50,282 bases of DNA, from positions 1-50,282 of the forward strand of contig CAMDVD010000023.1 in the NCBI GenBank assembly GCA_945878115.1. Direction: 5' to 3'. Numbering within the stretch: the stretch's first letter is position 1; each line of letters opens with the position of its first letter. Origin of the DNA: Chitinophaga pinensis (GTDB lineage: Bacteria > Bacteroidota > Bacteroidia > Chitinophagales > Chitinophagaceae). Below, in pieces: positions 14,623 through 24,500 of the stretch. A program made the position numbers and the translations under genes. The notes beneath the pieces were generated by a model. It ran no database searches, was not told where the DNA came from, and saw only the letters and a program-made list of their open reading frames with translations.

Positions 14623-14892
14623 CATTTATCAAAAGTAGTTAATTTGGGTTTATATTGTATTAAATGGAGATTTATCTTTTGAATAGTAAGATTACATAGG
14701 GGTGAAGTATTGAATTGCTCAATCGGTCAAAGAACTGTTTTTATGTATAATTCGACCTGCCTAATATGAGCAACAGCGTGAGAACGGGGAGCCAAAGGAT
14801 CAGATATCCTATTTTATCCAACTCTTGGGGATGCCGCAGAACCTAAGCAGTAACACTCAGCTGTTTACACAATCTACTTTATACTCCCAATT

Positions 14893-14976
14893 ATTTGCTT
14901 CATAAGTAAATCTATTTGCTTTTTAAGTAAATCCATTTGCTTCATAAGCAAATCAATTTGCTTTTTAAGTAAATAA
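14893..14976. repeat. Four tandem 21-bp palindromic units
   Basis: Units start at 14893, 14914, 14935 and 14956. They alternate between ATTTGCTTCATAAGTAAAT and ATTTGCTTTTTAAGTAAAT forms, each close to a palindrome. Read on the minus strand the 21-bp period gives seven-residue units such as LLKKQID and LLMKQMD, but no start codon opens that frame. Confidence 0.75.
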
Positions 14977-15244
14977 TAGCAGGTTGCATTAGCTTCGCTG
15001 CATATTATTAAACTTTAAATAAACCATTTTTTATGCCTAATTAAAATAGTAATATCCAATTACTACCTGTCGATAGTACAGATATAGAAAGCAATAGGGC
15101 CAAACTAAAGGCCAACTTGCGCTGTTCGTGATACTAGCGCAGCGCATCTCGAACTTTCGATAAGTAGCGATTTTTAATTGCAAACAAGCAGATTCTTTCT
15201 CATCGCTCTCGCCCTTCGTTCTCACTCTGTTTTTTCGCGTTAGG

Positions 15245-15296
15245 GATAGAACGGAAATCCTTTTTTTTCTTCAAAAAAAGATTGCAGTGATAGCCC
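15245..15296 (+). repeat. Dispersed hairpin element, copy 1
   Basis: GATAGAACGGAAATCC (15245-15260), a self-complementary T-run/A-run (15261-15279), then GATTGCAGTGATAGC. A second copy with the same flanks and a different stem is at 25983-26036. Family not identified; intergenic in both places. Confidence 0.6.
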
Positions 15297-15503
15297 GACC
15301 CGAAGGGGAACGCTCAAAGAAGTAGTGAGTAGTTAGTAGTTAGTATTGAGATGTTAGTAGAAAGGCGGAAGACAGTCGTAAGGCGTAAGTCGTAAGTTAT
15401 AAGTCGTAAGTGGATAGTCGAAAGTAAAAAGGCCCAAAGTTGAAGTTTGCAAGTCTTATTTCACATTTTCAAATCTTCAAATTTCCAAATTTTCAAATTG
15501 GAA

Positions 15504-16376
15504 CTACTTCAACGCATTCAGCTTTTCATTGATTTCCGCCAACTTCGCATTTTCAGTCACAAGATCTGCTTTTATTTTCTCTTGCTCTTGATCATTGTCT
15601 ACTATTTTCCCTTCTATCTTTTTAAGGTTTTCTTTGTAAGTAGCATCATCTTCCACCGCATTATTATACGATTTGGTAATTTTTCTTACCAAGCTTTCTT
15701 GTTTGCTTATTTCTTTTTTCAATGCATCTACACCATCTATGGTTGCGGTTTTTGTTTTTGTCAATTCCAATAATTTTTGTTGCGCTTCCATTTCGGCATT
15801 GAAGGCACGCATTTCGATTTCGTTCTTCGAAATTTTACTTTCTGTTCTTTGTTTGTCTTTCACCAATGACTCACCCGTTCTGATGGCGTTACTCTCTTTT
15901 CTAGATAATCCTTTCAGTACATCCTGTTGTTTTTCTAAATCTAGGTTGTATTGAAAAATAGTAGCGTCTTTCGCAAAGGCATTCAAATAATTAATGGTAT
16001 TGTCAATAGCAACGGCGTCTGTTTCTGTTTTCAAAAAATTATCATACCCTTTTGAGGTAAGCATATAAAAAGTGGTGCTGGTTTTATTATCTTCTATTCG
16101 CACATATACATCTATTCTATCCTTCGTAATTTCTGGTATCACTACACCTTTATACACTTTAAATCCATCTTTGGTTTTATCTGCACTAGGCAATTTTGCA
16201 TCTGTACATTTTTTCTTCCAAGCACCTTCTATAATGCTTGCTGGCATGGCATATTGCGCTATAACGCAAGGTTGACTTGCTTTGCTTATTTCAATCATTC
16301 CAGTTTTGGCGTCTTGTGCTTGCATAACTTGTCCTAAAGAAAGGATAATTAGTAAAGAAAAAATTATTTTTTTCAT
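15504..16376 (-). CDS. Secreted coiled-coil protein, family not recognised
   Basis: 290 residues. Signal peptide (MKKIIFSLLIILSLGQVMQAQ). Residues about 22-140 form a compact alpha/beta region with two Cys (KASQPCVIAQY, WKKKCTD). From about 145 to the end the chain is Glu/Lys-rich with heptad spacing (EMEAQQKLLELTKTK, KKEISKQESLVRKI), a long coiled coil. Probably periplasmic or surface-attached. Alone on its strand between the gene-poor stretch and the flippase operon; no functional clue. Confidence 0.75.
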   Translation of the reverse strand: MKKIIFSLLIILSLGQVMQAQDAKTGMIEISKASQPCVIAQYAMPASIIEGAWKKKCTDAKLPSADKTKDGFKVYKGVVIPEITKDRIDVYVRIEDNKTSTTFYMLTSKGYDNFLKTETDAVAIDNTINYLNAFAKDATIFQYNLDLEKQQDVLKGLSRKESNAIRTGESLVKDKQRTESKISKNEIEMRAFNAEMEAQQKLLELTKTKTATIDGVDALKKEISKQESLVRKITKSYNNAVEDDATYKENLKKIEGKIVDNDQEQEKIKADLVTENAKLAEINEKLNALK

Positions 16377-16501
16377 GGTCGTTTTTTGTTTTGGCGAATG
16401 TAAGGGTTTGAAAATAGACTAATCCGTTTTTGAAAAATAATATTGCTAAAAAGTATTAAAACCTCATGAAGTCAATTACTTTTACAGCCTAAAAAAATTG
16501 C

Positions 16502-18004
16502 GTGAGTGTAAAAAAGCTGGCTAGCCAAACTTTATGGTATGGATTAAGTAATATTCTTGGTCGCTTTTTAAATTATTTTCTCTTCTTACTGCTGGCATAT
16601 CTTTATTTACCTGAAGAGATTGCGCAAGTAGCCCAGGTATATGTCATTGTTCCATTCTTGAATATCCTTTTTACCATGGGGCTCGAGACGAGTTATTTTC
16701 GATATAGTAATCAGATTGAAAAACAAAAACTCTTTAATACCTTAAACAGCTTTCTATTATTAACCACCGTCGGGCTCACGTTGATATTATTTTTAGGCGC
16801 GACGCCAATCGTGGGTTTGATAGAAATGACGAGACATACTTCTTATTATTATTGGATGTTATTGATAGTGAGTTTAGATACCTTAACTGTATTGCCATTT
16901 GCAAAACTCCGGCAAGAAGGGAGACCTAAAAAGTTTGCCATGCTAAAATTAATTTCTATCGTCATCAATGTTGGTTTGGTGGTGTTCTTTTTGATGGCTT
17001 GTCCATACTTGATCAAGCAAGGTTACTCATTACCTACCTACTTATACGACCCTTCGGTTGGAATCGGTTATTATATCATAGCCAATTTAATAGCGACTTT
17101 TATTACTTTATTTTTATTATTTCCGGAATGGAAAGGCTTTACCTTTAAAATTGATAAATCCTTATTGAAAGAAATAATGACGTATTCATTTCCCATTATC
17201 ATAGTAGGATTTGGCGGCATGATTAATGATTTTTTAAGTCGGGTTACTTATTATAAAGTATTGCATGATCCGATCAAACAATTAGATCATGAGTTTGGTG
17301 TGTTTACTGCAAACTATCGACTGGCGGTATTAGCCACTTTATTTATTCAAGTTTTCAAAATGGGTGCTGAGCCTTTCTTTTTTAATCAGGCAAAAAATAA
17401 AGATGCACCTGAAACCTATGCGCGCATTACAAATATTTTTGTAATTATTTGTTGTTATATTTTTCTATGTATTGCCATGAATTTAGATGTATTGAAATTG
17501 CTCATAGCATCCAAACACAAAGAGTATGCAGAGGGAATTCATATCGTACCGGTATTGACGATGGCAAATATTTTTATAGGTATTTATTATAATCTGGCGA
17601 TATGGTATAAGCTTACCAACCAAACCATGAAAGGTGCTATCATTACACTTCTTGGTGTAGTGGTCACAATAGTGTTGAATTTAATTTTGGTTCCTTATTT
17701 TCATTACACTGGAGCTGCATGGGCTACTTTCTTTTGTTACTTTTTCATGATGGTCGTATCATTGGTTTGGGGACAGAAATATTATCCTATTCCTTATGCC
17801 ATCAAAAAATTAAGTTTCTATTTATTATTGGTGATTGCCATGTTTGTCCTTTATCAAGGCGCATTCACTTATTTTAATTATCATGGATTACTTCTGAATT
17901 CTATTGTATTTTTGGCGAGTATTGCGATTTTCAGTCTTGTAGTATTAAAATATGATAAAGAAGAGATTCGTAAATTTCCTTTCATCGGAAAATATATACA
18001 TTAA
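16502..18004 (+). CDS. Polysaccharide flippase (Wzx/MOP family)
   Basis: 500 residues with about 12 to 14 hydrophobic segments along the whole length. The start (ASQTLWYGLSNILGRFLNYF) is typical of MurJ/RfbX-like oligosaccharide flippases of the MOP superfamily, which turn lipid-linked sugars across the inner membrane. Start codon is GTG at 16502; no in-frame ATG fits the family's N terminus. Upstream, GAAGTCAATTACTTTTAC (about 16466-16484) resembles the region before the 31240 gene and may hold the promoter. It heads a three-gene run with LutB and a deacetylase-like protein. Confidence 0.88.
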   Translation: MSVKKLASQTLWYGLSNILGRFLNYFLFLLLAYLYLPEEIAQVAQVYVIVPFLNILFTMGLETSYFRYSNQIEKQKLFNTLNSFLLLTTVGLTLILFLGATPIVGLIEMTRHTSYYYWMLLIVSLDTLTVLPFAKLRQEGRPKKFAMLKLISIVINVGLVVFFLMACPYLIKQGYSLPTYLYDPSVGIGYYIIANLIATFITLFLLFPEWKGFTFKIDKSLLKEIMTYSFPIIIVGFGGMINDFLSRVTYYKVLHDPIKQLDHEFGVFTANYRLAVLATLFIQVFKMGAEPFFFNQAKNKDAPETYARITNIFVIICCYIFLCIAMNLDVLKLLIASKHKEYAEGIHIVPVLTMANIFIGIYYNLAIWYKLTNQTMKGAIITLLGVVVTIVLNLILVPYFHYTGAAWATFFCYFFMMVVSLVWGQKYYPIPYAIKKLSFYLLLVIAMFVLYQGAFTYFNYHGLLLNSIVFLASIAIFSLVVLKYDKEEIRKFPFIGKYIH

Positions 18005-18035
18005 ATAGGTCGCCAATAATTTTAAATAAAAAACT

Positions 18036-19418
18036 ATGTCGGGAAAAACATTGAAAACTACCTTTCTGAACAAGAGTGAAATAAAGGCAATGGATGCTGA
18101 ACATAAGCGCAAGTTGTCTTTCAATATTGGGAAATATAATGATACAGTCGTTAAAGGGAAAGAGCAGTTCTTTGATTTAGAAAATGCGCGCAAAAAGGCG
18201 AAGAATGTAAAGTGGAAAGCAATTGAAAATTTAGATAAATATTTAGTTGAATTTGAATCGAAGTTTACCAAAAATGGTGGCAAAGTAATTTGGGCACAAA
18301 ATGCGCAAGAAGCCAACGAGGCTGTTTTGGAAATTTGTAAATTGCATAACGCCAAGCAAGTTGTGAAAAGCAAAAGCATGGTAACAGAAGAAATTCATTT
18401 GAATGACTTTTTAGAACAGCATCATATTGAAAGTGTAGAAACTGATTTGGGTGAGTATATTCAACAATTAGATGGAGAAGCGCCTTACCATATTGTTACA
18501 CCGGCGATGCATAAAAGCAAAGAAGATGTTGCTAAATTATTTCATGAAAAATTAGGCACTGAACCAAATTTGACACCCAATGAATTGACTTTAGTAGCTC
18601 GAGTTAAATTGCGATCGAAATATACAAGTGCAGGAATAGGAATCACTGGGGGTAATTTTTTATTGGCAGATGTAGGCGGTATTTGTGTTACAGAAAATGA
18701 AGGCAACGGTAGATTGTCGACCGCATTTCCTAAAGTACAAATTGCCATTGTTGGTATTGAAAAAATGATTCCATCTATTCATGATTTGAATTTGTTTTGG
18801 CCATTGCTAGCAACTTATGGAACGGGGCAAAACGTAACGGTTTACAATACCATATTTACAGGACCAAAGAAAAAGAATGAAGTAGATGGTCCAGAAGAAA
18901 TGTATATCATATTATTAGATAATGGCCGAACTAATTTGATAAAGGATCCGCAAATCAGAGAGAGTGCATATTGTATTCGTTGTGGTTCTTGTTTGAATGC
19001 TTGTCCAGTGTATAAAAATATAGGCGGTCATACTTATGGTGCTACGTATAGTGGACCAATTGGTTCGGTGATTACACCACATCTTAAAAATTTTGAAGAA
19101 TTTGTTCATTTGAGTTATGCTTCCACATTATGTGGTAACTGCACAGAAGTATGTCCTTTGAAAATAAACATTCACGGTATGCTTCATTATAATAGAACTT
19201 TAGCAGTGAAGAAAAAGGATACGGATTTTGCAGAAAGAGCAGGTTGGAAAATGTGGAAGTTAGCGATGACACATCGTGGCATGATGGATGTGGCTGGTGC
19301 GCAATTAAAAACAAAAGTAGTAAACAGTATATTTAAAAATAGCTGGGGCAAAAGAAGAGATGGGCTTGAGTTCCATAAATCATTTAAACAAATGATGGCA
19401 GAAAAAGGCAAGTATTAG
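18036..19418 (+). CDS. lutB: LutB-family lactate utilisation iron-sulfur protein
   Basis: 460 residues. N-terminal LUD domain (about 70-300, with GITGGNFLLADVGGICVTEN), then two [4Fe-4S] motifs: CGSCLNACPVYKNIGG beginning at Cys319 and CGNCTEVCPLKI beginning at Cys366, and a C-terminal ferredoxin-associated tail. LutB works with LutA and LutC in oxidation of L-lactate to pyruvate; neither partner is next to it here. 31 bp after the flippase and 47 bp before the deacetylase-like gene, likely co-transcribed. Confidence 0.88.
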   Translation: MSGKTLKTTFLNKSEIKAMDAEHKRKLSFNIGKYNDTVVKGKEQFFDLENARKKAKNVKWKAIENLDKYLVEFESKFTKNGGKVIWAQNAQEANEAVLEICKLHNAKQVVKSKSMVTEEIHLNDFLEQHHIESVETDLGEYIQQLDGEAPYHIVTPAMHKSKEDVAKLFHEKLGTEPNLTPNELTLVARVKLRSKYTSAGIGITGGNFLLADVGGICVTENEGNGRLSTAFPKVQIAIVGIEKMIPSIHDLNLFWPLLATYGTGQNVTVYNTIFTGPKKKNEVDGPEEMYIILLDNGRTNLIKDPQIRESAYCIRCGSCLNACPVYKNIGGHTYGATYSGPIGSVITPHLKNFEEFVHLSYASTLCGNCTEVCPLKINIHGMLHYNRTLAVKKKDTDFAERAGWKMWKLAMTHRGMMDVAGAQLKTKVVNSIFKNSWGKRRDGLEFHKSFKQMMAEKGKY

Positions 19419-19465
19419 AAATTGGATGGAATATTATTTTCGAATCGAAATAGATTATATTGTCT

Positions 19466-20746
19466 ATGATTACAATTTTTGCAGAAAAAAAAACAGCTAG
19501 GTTAGATTATATCCTGCAATTTATTTTTAAACAAGTAATTGGTTCAGCATATCAATTAATCCATGATGTAGAAGCATTCAATACAAACAAAAATTTCAAA
19601 TTAAATTACTCTTCACTTCCCTTGGATGCAGATTTGACGATTGAACCTCATCCATTATTATTCGAAACCAAAGTCGAAGCTGTTTCCATAGAGATTGTAC
19701 ATTGGCGACAACTACCTATTTTTTTTAGTCAATCCGATGCTATCATTCCATTTGATATTTTTGCTGCTGCTTTTTATTTGATTACCCGTTATGAAGAGTA
19801 TTTGCCGTTTGAAGCAGACCAGTATCACCGTTTCCCACATCAATTTTCGCTTGCGTATCGTCATCATTTTTTAAAAATCCCACTTGTCGATTTATGGATC
19901 ATGGAATTGGAAAAGGAAATCAAGGCTAAAAATAGTCGAATGGTTTTTTTACCGAAACCGTATCAATTTCTTCCTACTTATGATATTGATATTGCTTATA
20001 GTTATTTAGGGAAAGGATTTGTGCGAAATTTTGGTGGATTTTGGAAAGATATTTTGCATCGCAAACCAAAAAAGGCTTTAGAAAGGGTACAAGTATTATT
20101 GGGACTAAAAAATGATCCATTCGATAGTTTCGCTTTTTTGGATGAAATGCATAGGAAATATGAATTGACGCCTATTTATTTTTTATTATTGGGAAAGGTA
20201 TCTGCATTAGATCGGAATATAGAGCCTTCGCATCCTTATATGCAAGCATTGATTAATACTTTGCAGGTTCGCTATGCAATTGGTATTCATCCCTCCTATA
20301 ATAGTCATAAAGGGATGGAGATTTTGGAGAGTGAGATGAATCAGATTAAAACCAATAAAAGTCGCCAACATTATATACGTTTTCAACTTCCCCTGACTTT
20401 TAGGAATCTAATAAAATTAGGTATTACAGAGGACTATTCCATGGGATATGGTTCCATCAATGGGTTTCGAGCTAGTACTTCTTATCCATTTTTTTGGTTT
20501 GATGTAGAGAAAAATGAATGCAGTCCATTATTGCTTTACCCATTTTGTTTTATGGAATGTAATAGTAAATTTGAGCAGCATGATACGGCAAAACAAGCCT
20601 TGGATGAAATGAAGGATTTCGAGAGGACAATTAAGCAAGTCCGAGGCACATTTGTAACAATTTGGCATAATTTTTCATTGGGTAGTGAGCATGTATGGTT
20701 ACCTTGGAAGGAGGTGTATGCCCAATTCCTATCTCAGTTGAGATGA
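19466..20746 (+). CDS. Polysaccharide deacetylase-like protein (DUF7033 type)
   Basis: About 426 residues. The N-terminal 110 residues fit the Bacteroidota domain I know as DUF7033. The rest resembles a CE4-like NodB barrel: FLPTYDIDIAY (Asp pair near 175), GIHPSYNSH near 275 and a late TIWHNFSLGSEH with His. CE4 enzymes remove acetyl groups from polysaccharides. The frame can start with TTG at 19460, but the ATG at 19466 is preferred. Last gene of the flippase run, which fits a role in surface polysaccharide. No signal peptide seen, so a cytoplasmic site is possible. Confidence 0.8.
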   Translation: MITIFAEKKTARLDYILQFIFKQVIGSAYQLIHDVEAFNTNKNFKLNYSSLPLDADLTIEPHPLLFETKVEAVSIEIVHWRQLPIFFSQSDAIIPFDIFAAAFYLITRYEEYLPFEADQYHRFPHQFSLAYRHHFLKIPLVDLWIMELEKEIKAKNSRMVFLPKPYQFLPTYDIDIAYSYLGKGFVRNFGGFWKDILHRKPKKALERVQVLLGLKNDPFDSFAFLDEMHRKYELTPIYFLLLGKVSALDRNIEPSHPYMQALINTLQVRYAIGIHPSYNSHKGMEILESEMNQIKTNKSRQHYIRFQLPLTFRNLIKLGITEDYSMGYGSINGFRASTSYPFFWFDVEKNECSPLLLYPFCFMECNSKFEQHDTAKQALDEMKDFERTIKQVRGTFVTIWHNFSLGSEHVWLPWKEVYAQFLSQLR

Positions 20747-21597
20747 ATAGATTCTTTTGTGGTTTAATGAAAAATACGGCAAGGAAAAAGACAAAGAAAA
20801 ATAACTTTGGTATTTTGGCAGCTACTATAGCGAAAAGTCGGCACCATACGTCTTACATTCTAATTGCGTATTAAGTGTGTATTCGGCTAAAAGAAATCTC
20901 ATCAACAATTAAGCTTAAGTTTAAATATTTGCCGACTTTTTTTTTTGTTTAAACAAAAATATTAATTATTTAATCTGAAAAAATGACAAATAATTGAATA
21001 TGGAACAGTATATTTGGGGCTTGGAAGTGTTGTTGATAGTGTAGTCATGCTTAGATAGTTGCAAGTAATGATTTAAATGAGAAGGTGGTGTCCAGTTAAC
21101 ACAGATAGCTCTTATAGTTTCGATTTTTATTTTTTACCATAAAAATAATTTAGATATAAAACATCTTTTAACCTTCAAATTATTAATAAACCATTGCCAA
21201 ATAAATAAACCAAGTGCCCATTTAAAATCACAAATTCTTCAATTTTATTCATATAAAGTTTAGATTAATTGTGGTGCACTTCAAATTTCTACCTATGCCA
21301 TTGAATTCGGTCATCAATATAACTAAAAATTTTTCTCCATTAGGGTGGAAAGGTTTTATATTGGTTTATGAGTTAGTTATTATTCTTTGGAATCAAAAAT
21401 CTAGCCAAGATTGCAGCGATACCATTTTTTGTGCTTTTTTAGAGCATCCTTTATTTTCATACACTAGATTAAACAATAAATTGCAATTTGTAAATTCTGT
21501 GAAAGCGATAAGATGCTCCCCTGCATGAGAGCCGTCAAATCTTAGATGGATACCCTTTTAAACGTAAACAAAATTTTAAATCAAAACCAACATAAAT
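20747..21597. other. Gene-poor region upstream of the giant surface protein
   Basis: 850 bp with no convincing gene. A GTG-started 85-codon frame at 21271-21528 has no family signature. The only structured element I see is the terminator-closed stretch at 20833-20946. The rest is AT-rich. Confidence 0.6.
20833..20946 (+). ncRNA. Candidate structured RNA closed by a terminator-like stem
   Basis: AAAAGTCGGC at 20833-20842 pairs perfectly with GCCGACTTTT at 20931-20940, followed by six more T. The stem encloses about 88 nt, too large for an ordinary terminator loop, so this is either a small RNA whose ends pair at an intrinsic terminator or a complex terminator for the deacetylase-like gene ending at 20746. 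No known RNA family recognised. Confidence 0.35.
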
Positions 21598-24500
21598 ATG
21601 AAAAATGAAAATTCAACTTTTAAACTTTTTACTTCAGTAAAAAGCTTATTGCTAAAGGCTTTACTGCTTTTTGCAATATTTAACCTAGGCTCTGTGCAAG
21701 TTAATGCACAATGCCCTACGCCAACTGGTCTTAGTAATGGACTAATTTCGGCGACTTCAGCCACCATCAATTGGAATAATATGGCTGGTGCTATTTATTA
21801 TAAAATTAGGTATCGTGTGCAAACACCAGTAGGTGCTTGGGTAAACACGACATCAACACCGAATACGAAGTTTATTGTAGGCTTAACACAAAATACAGCT
21901 TATGAATATCAAGTAAAATCGGTTTGTAATTCAATTGGTAATGAAAGTAGCTTCTCTAGTACAGGTACATTCACTACTGGCTCACAATGTATTGTACCAA
22001 CTAACTTGGCAATTGTAAGCTCAACTGCAACAACCATAACAATTTCGTGGACGGGTGTCGGTTCTTGGTATTCAACTCGCTATCGTACCACATCTCCATT
22101 AGGTTCATGGGTTTATGGTTCATCTGTTCCCACGAGCAAAATTTTTGCAGGATTAACACCTAATACATCTTATGAATTTCAAGTTGCATCTAATTGCACT
22201 AGTGATCCTTTACAAAGTCCATTTTCTAATAGCCTTATTATAAACACTTTTTGCTCTTCTTATTCTAATACTAGTAGTACTATTTCTGCATGTGATTCTT
22301 ATGTATGGCCATTCAGTGGAGCTAGTTATACTAATTCAGGAATATATAAAGACACAAATACTACTTGCCAAATTAGTACATTGAATTTGACAATTAATAA
22401 TAGTTCAACATCAAGTTCATCAGCAACAGCATGTGATAGTTATACATGGTCATGCAATGGAACAACTTACACAGCATCAGGAGCTTATACTTGTACCTCA
22501 ATGAATGCAGCAGGTTGTGTACACACAGAAACATTGGATTTGACAATTAATGCTTCACCTGTTATTACTAGTACATCTGCTACTCCTTCATCAATTTGTG
22601 CAGGTCAGACTTCACAATTGGACGTACAATCTATAGGTTGTTCTACAGGCTGTACTTATAATATAACATCAATTCCTTTAGCACCAACCACACCAGTTGG
22701 TCCAACAAATCCTGGTCCTGCCGGCGATGATCAAGTATCTGGAGCAATTTCAATTGGATTTCCTTTCACTTTTCATTGCAATACATATACGCAACTATGG
22801 ATTTCTACAAATGGATATATCACATTTTCTGACCCATTTGGAAATTCAGGATGTTGTTCTGGACAGTTTATTCCTAATGCTATGAATCCTAATAATTTGA
22901 TTGCGATTGATTGGACTGATTTAGCTACAGCTGGATGGGGAGTACATGGAGCAGGTAATATTGATTATTACACTCTTACATCGCCAAACCGAATGGTTAT
23001 CCGTTATAATAACGTTGGTACATTCAACTCTAGTGGGCATTTAACAGGAGAAATTATATTGTATGATAATGGAAGCGTTGAAATACATAGTTCATCCATT
23101 ACTACTGCTCATCCTAATCAAACACAAGGACTTGAGAATGATTTAGGTACAATTGCAACAGTAGTTTCTGGTCGTAACTCCACTTCTTGGACTACCTCAG
23201 GTGATGCCTATAGATTTACGCCAACCTCTGCAACTTCTTGCACTTATTCATGGTCTCCTGCAGTTAGTTTGAGTAATGCTAGTATTAGCAATCCAATAGC
23301 TTCATTATCAGCATCAGAAACTTATACTGTGAGTGTAACTAGCGCTAGCGGATGTACAGCAACTTCAACAGTAACTGTAAACGTAACGCCAAATACAACT
23401 AACGTTACTACAACTTCTTCTTGTGATACATATACATGGTCAGTAGATGGTCAAACGTATACTGTTAGTGGTTCTTATAACTATGTAAATCCATTAACAC
23501 CTTGTCACACGGAAACTTTGGACTTGACAATCAACAACAGCACAGCACATACAACGTATGAAACAGCTTGTGATTCTTATACATGGTCTTGCAACAGTGC
23601 AACGTATACAAACTCTGGTACATGGACTTGCACATCATTAAATGCAGCAGGTTGTGTACATACAGAAACATTGGATTTGACTATCAATAACAGCACAGCA
23701 CATACAACGTATGAAACAGCTTGTGATTCTTATACCTGGTCTTGCAACAGTGCAACGTATACAAACTCAGGAACATGGACTTGCACATCATTAAATGCAG
23801 CAGGTTGTGTACATACAGAAACATTGGATTTGACTATCAATAATAGCACAGCACATACAACCTATGAAACAGCTTGTGATTCTTATACATGGTCATGCAA
23901 CAGTGCAACGTATACAAACTCTGGTACATGGACTTGCACATCAATGAATGCAGCAGGTTGTGTACATACAGAAACATTAGATTTGACTATCAATAATAGC
24001 ACAGCACATACAACATTTGAAACAGCTTGTGATATGTATACATGGTCTTGCAATGGAATGATGTATATGAACTCTGGAACATGGACTTGCACATCAATGA
24101 ATGCAGCAGGTTGTGTACACACAGAAACATTGGATTTGACTATCAATAATAGCACAGCACATACAACTTATGAAACAGCTTGTGATTCTTATACATGGTC
24201 TTGCAACAGTGCAACGTATACAAACTCTGGCACATGGACTTGCACATCATTAAATGCAGCAGGTTGTGTTCATACAGAAACATTGGATTTGACGATCAAT
24301 AACAGCACAGCACATACAACGTATGAAACAGCTTGTGATTCTTATACATGGTCATGCAACAGTGCATCTTATACAAACTCTGGTACATGGACTTGCACAT
24401 CATTAAATGCAGCAGGTTGTGTACACACAGAAACATTGGATTTGACTATCAACAACAGCACAGCAAATACAACTTCTGTAACTGCTTGTGATATGTATAC

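Larger units (their letters stand above)
14623..15503. other. Gene-poor repeat-rich stretch next to the array
   Basis: I see no gene, and in particular no integrase. Contents: a 21-bp x4 repeat (14893-14976), a dispersed hairpin element (15245-15296), and low-complexity runs such as GTAGTTAGTAGTTAG (15331-15345), GTAAGGCGTAAGTCGTAAG (about 15375-15393) and alternating TCAAATTTTCAAAT-like sequence before 15500. A 62-codon minus-strand frame at 15037-15225 has no coding signature. Confidence 0.6.

Noticed and set aside
15037..15225. 62-codon minus-strand frame
   Set aside because: Composition is not protein-like (many Cys, Trp and Tyr in a row at the end) and it overlaps low-complexity intergenic repeats.
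14547..16376. Search for an integron integrase next to the array
   Set aside because: No frame in this stretch shows tyrosine-recombinase boxes (R...HxxR...Y); the only real gene is a secreted coiled-coil protein.
21271..21528. 85-codon plus-strand frame with GTG start before the giant surface protein
   Set aside because: No recognisable domain, weak start, AT-rich surroundings; not supported by context.
23883..24155. Minus-strand frame inside the tandem repeats
   Set aside because: Shadow of the 153-bp repeats; its own sequence is repetitive with the same period.
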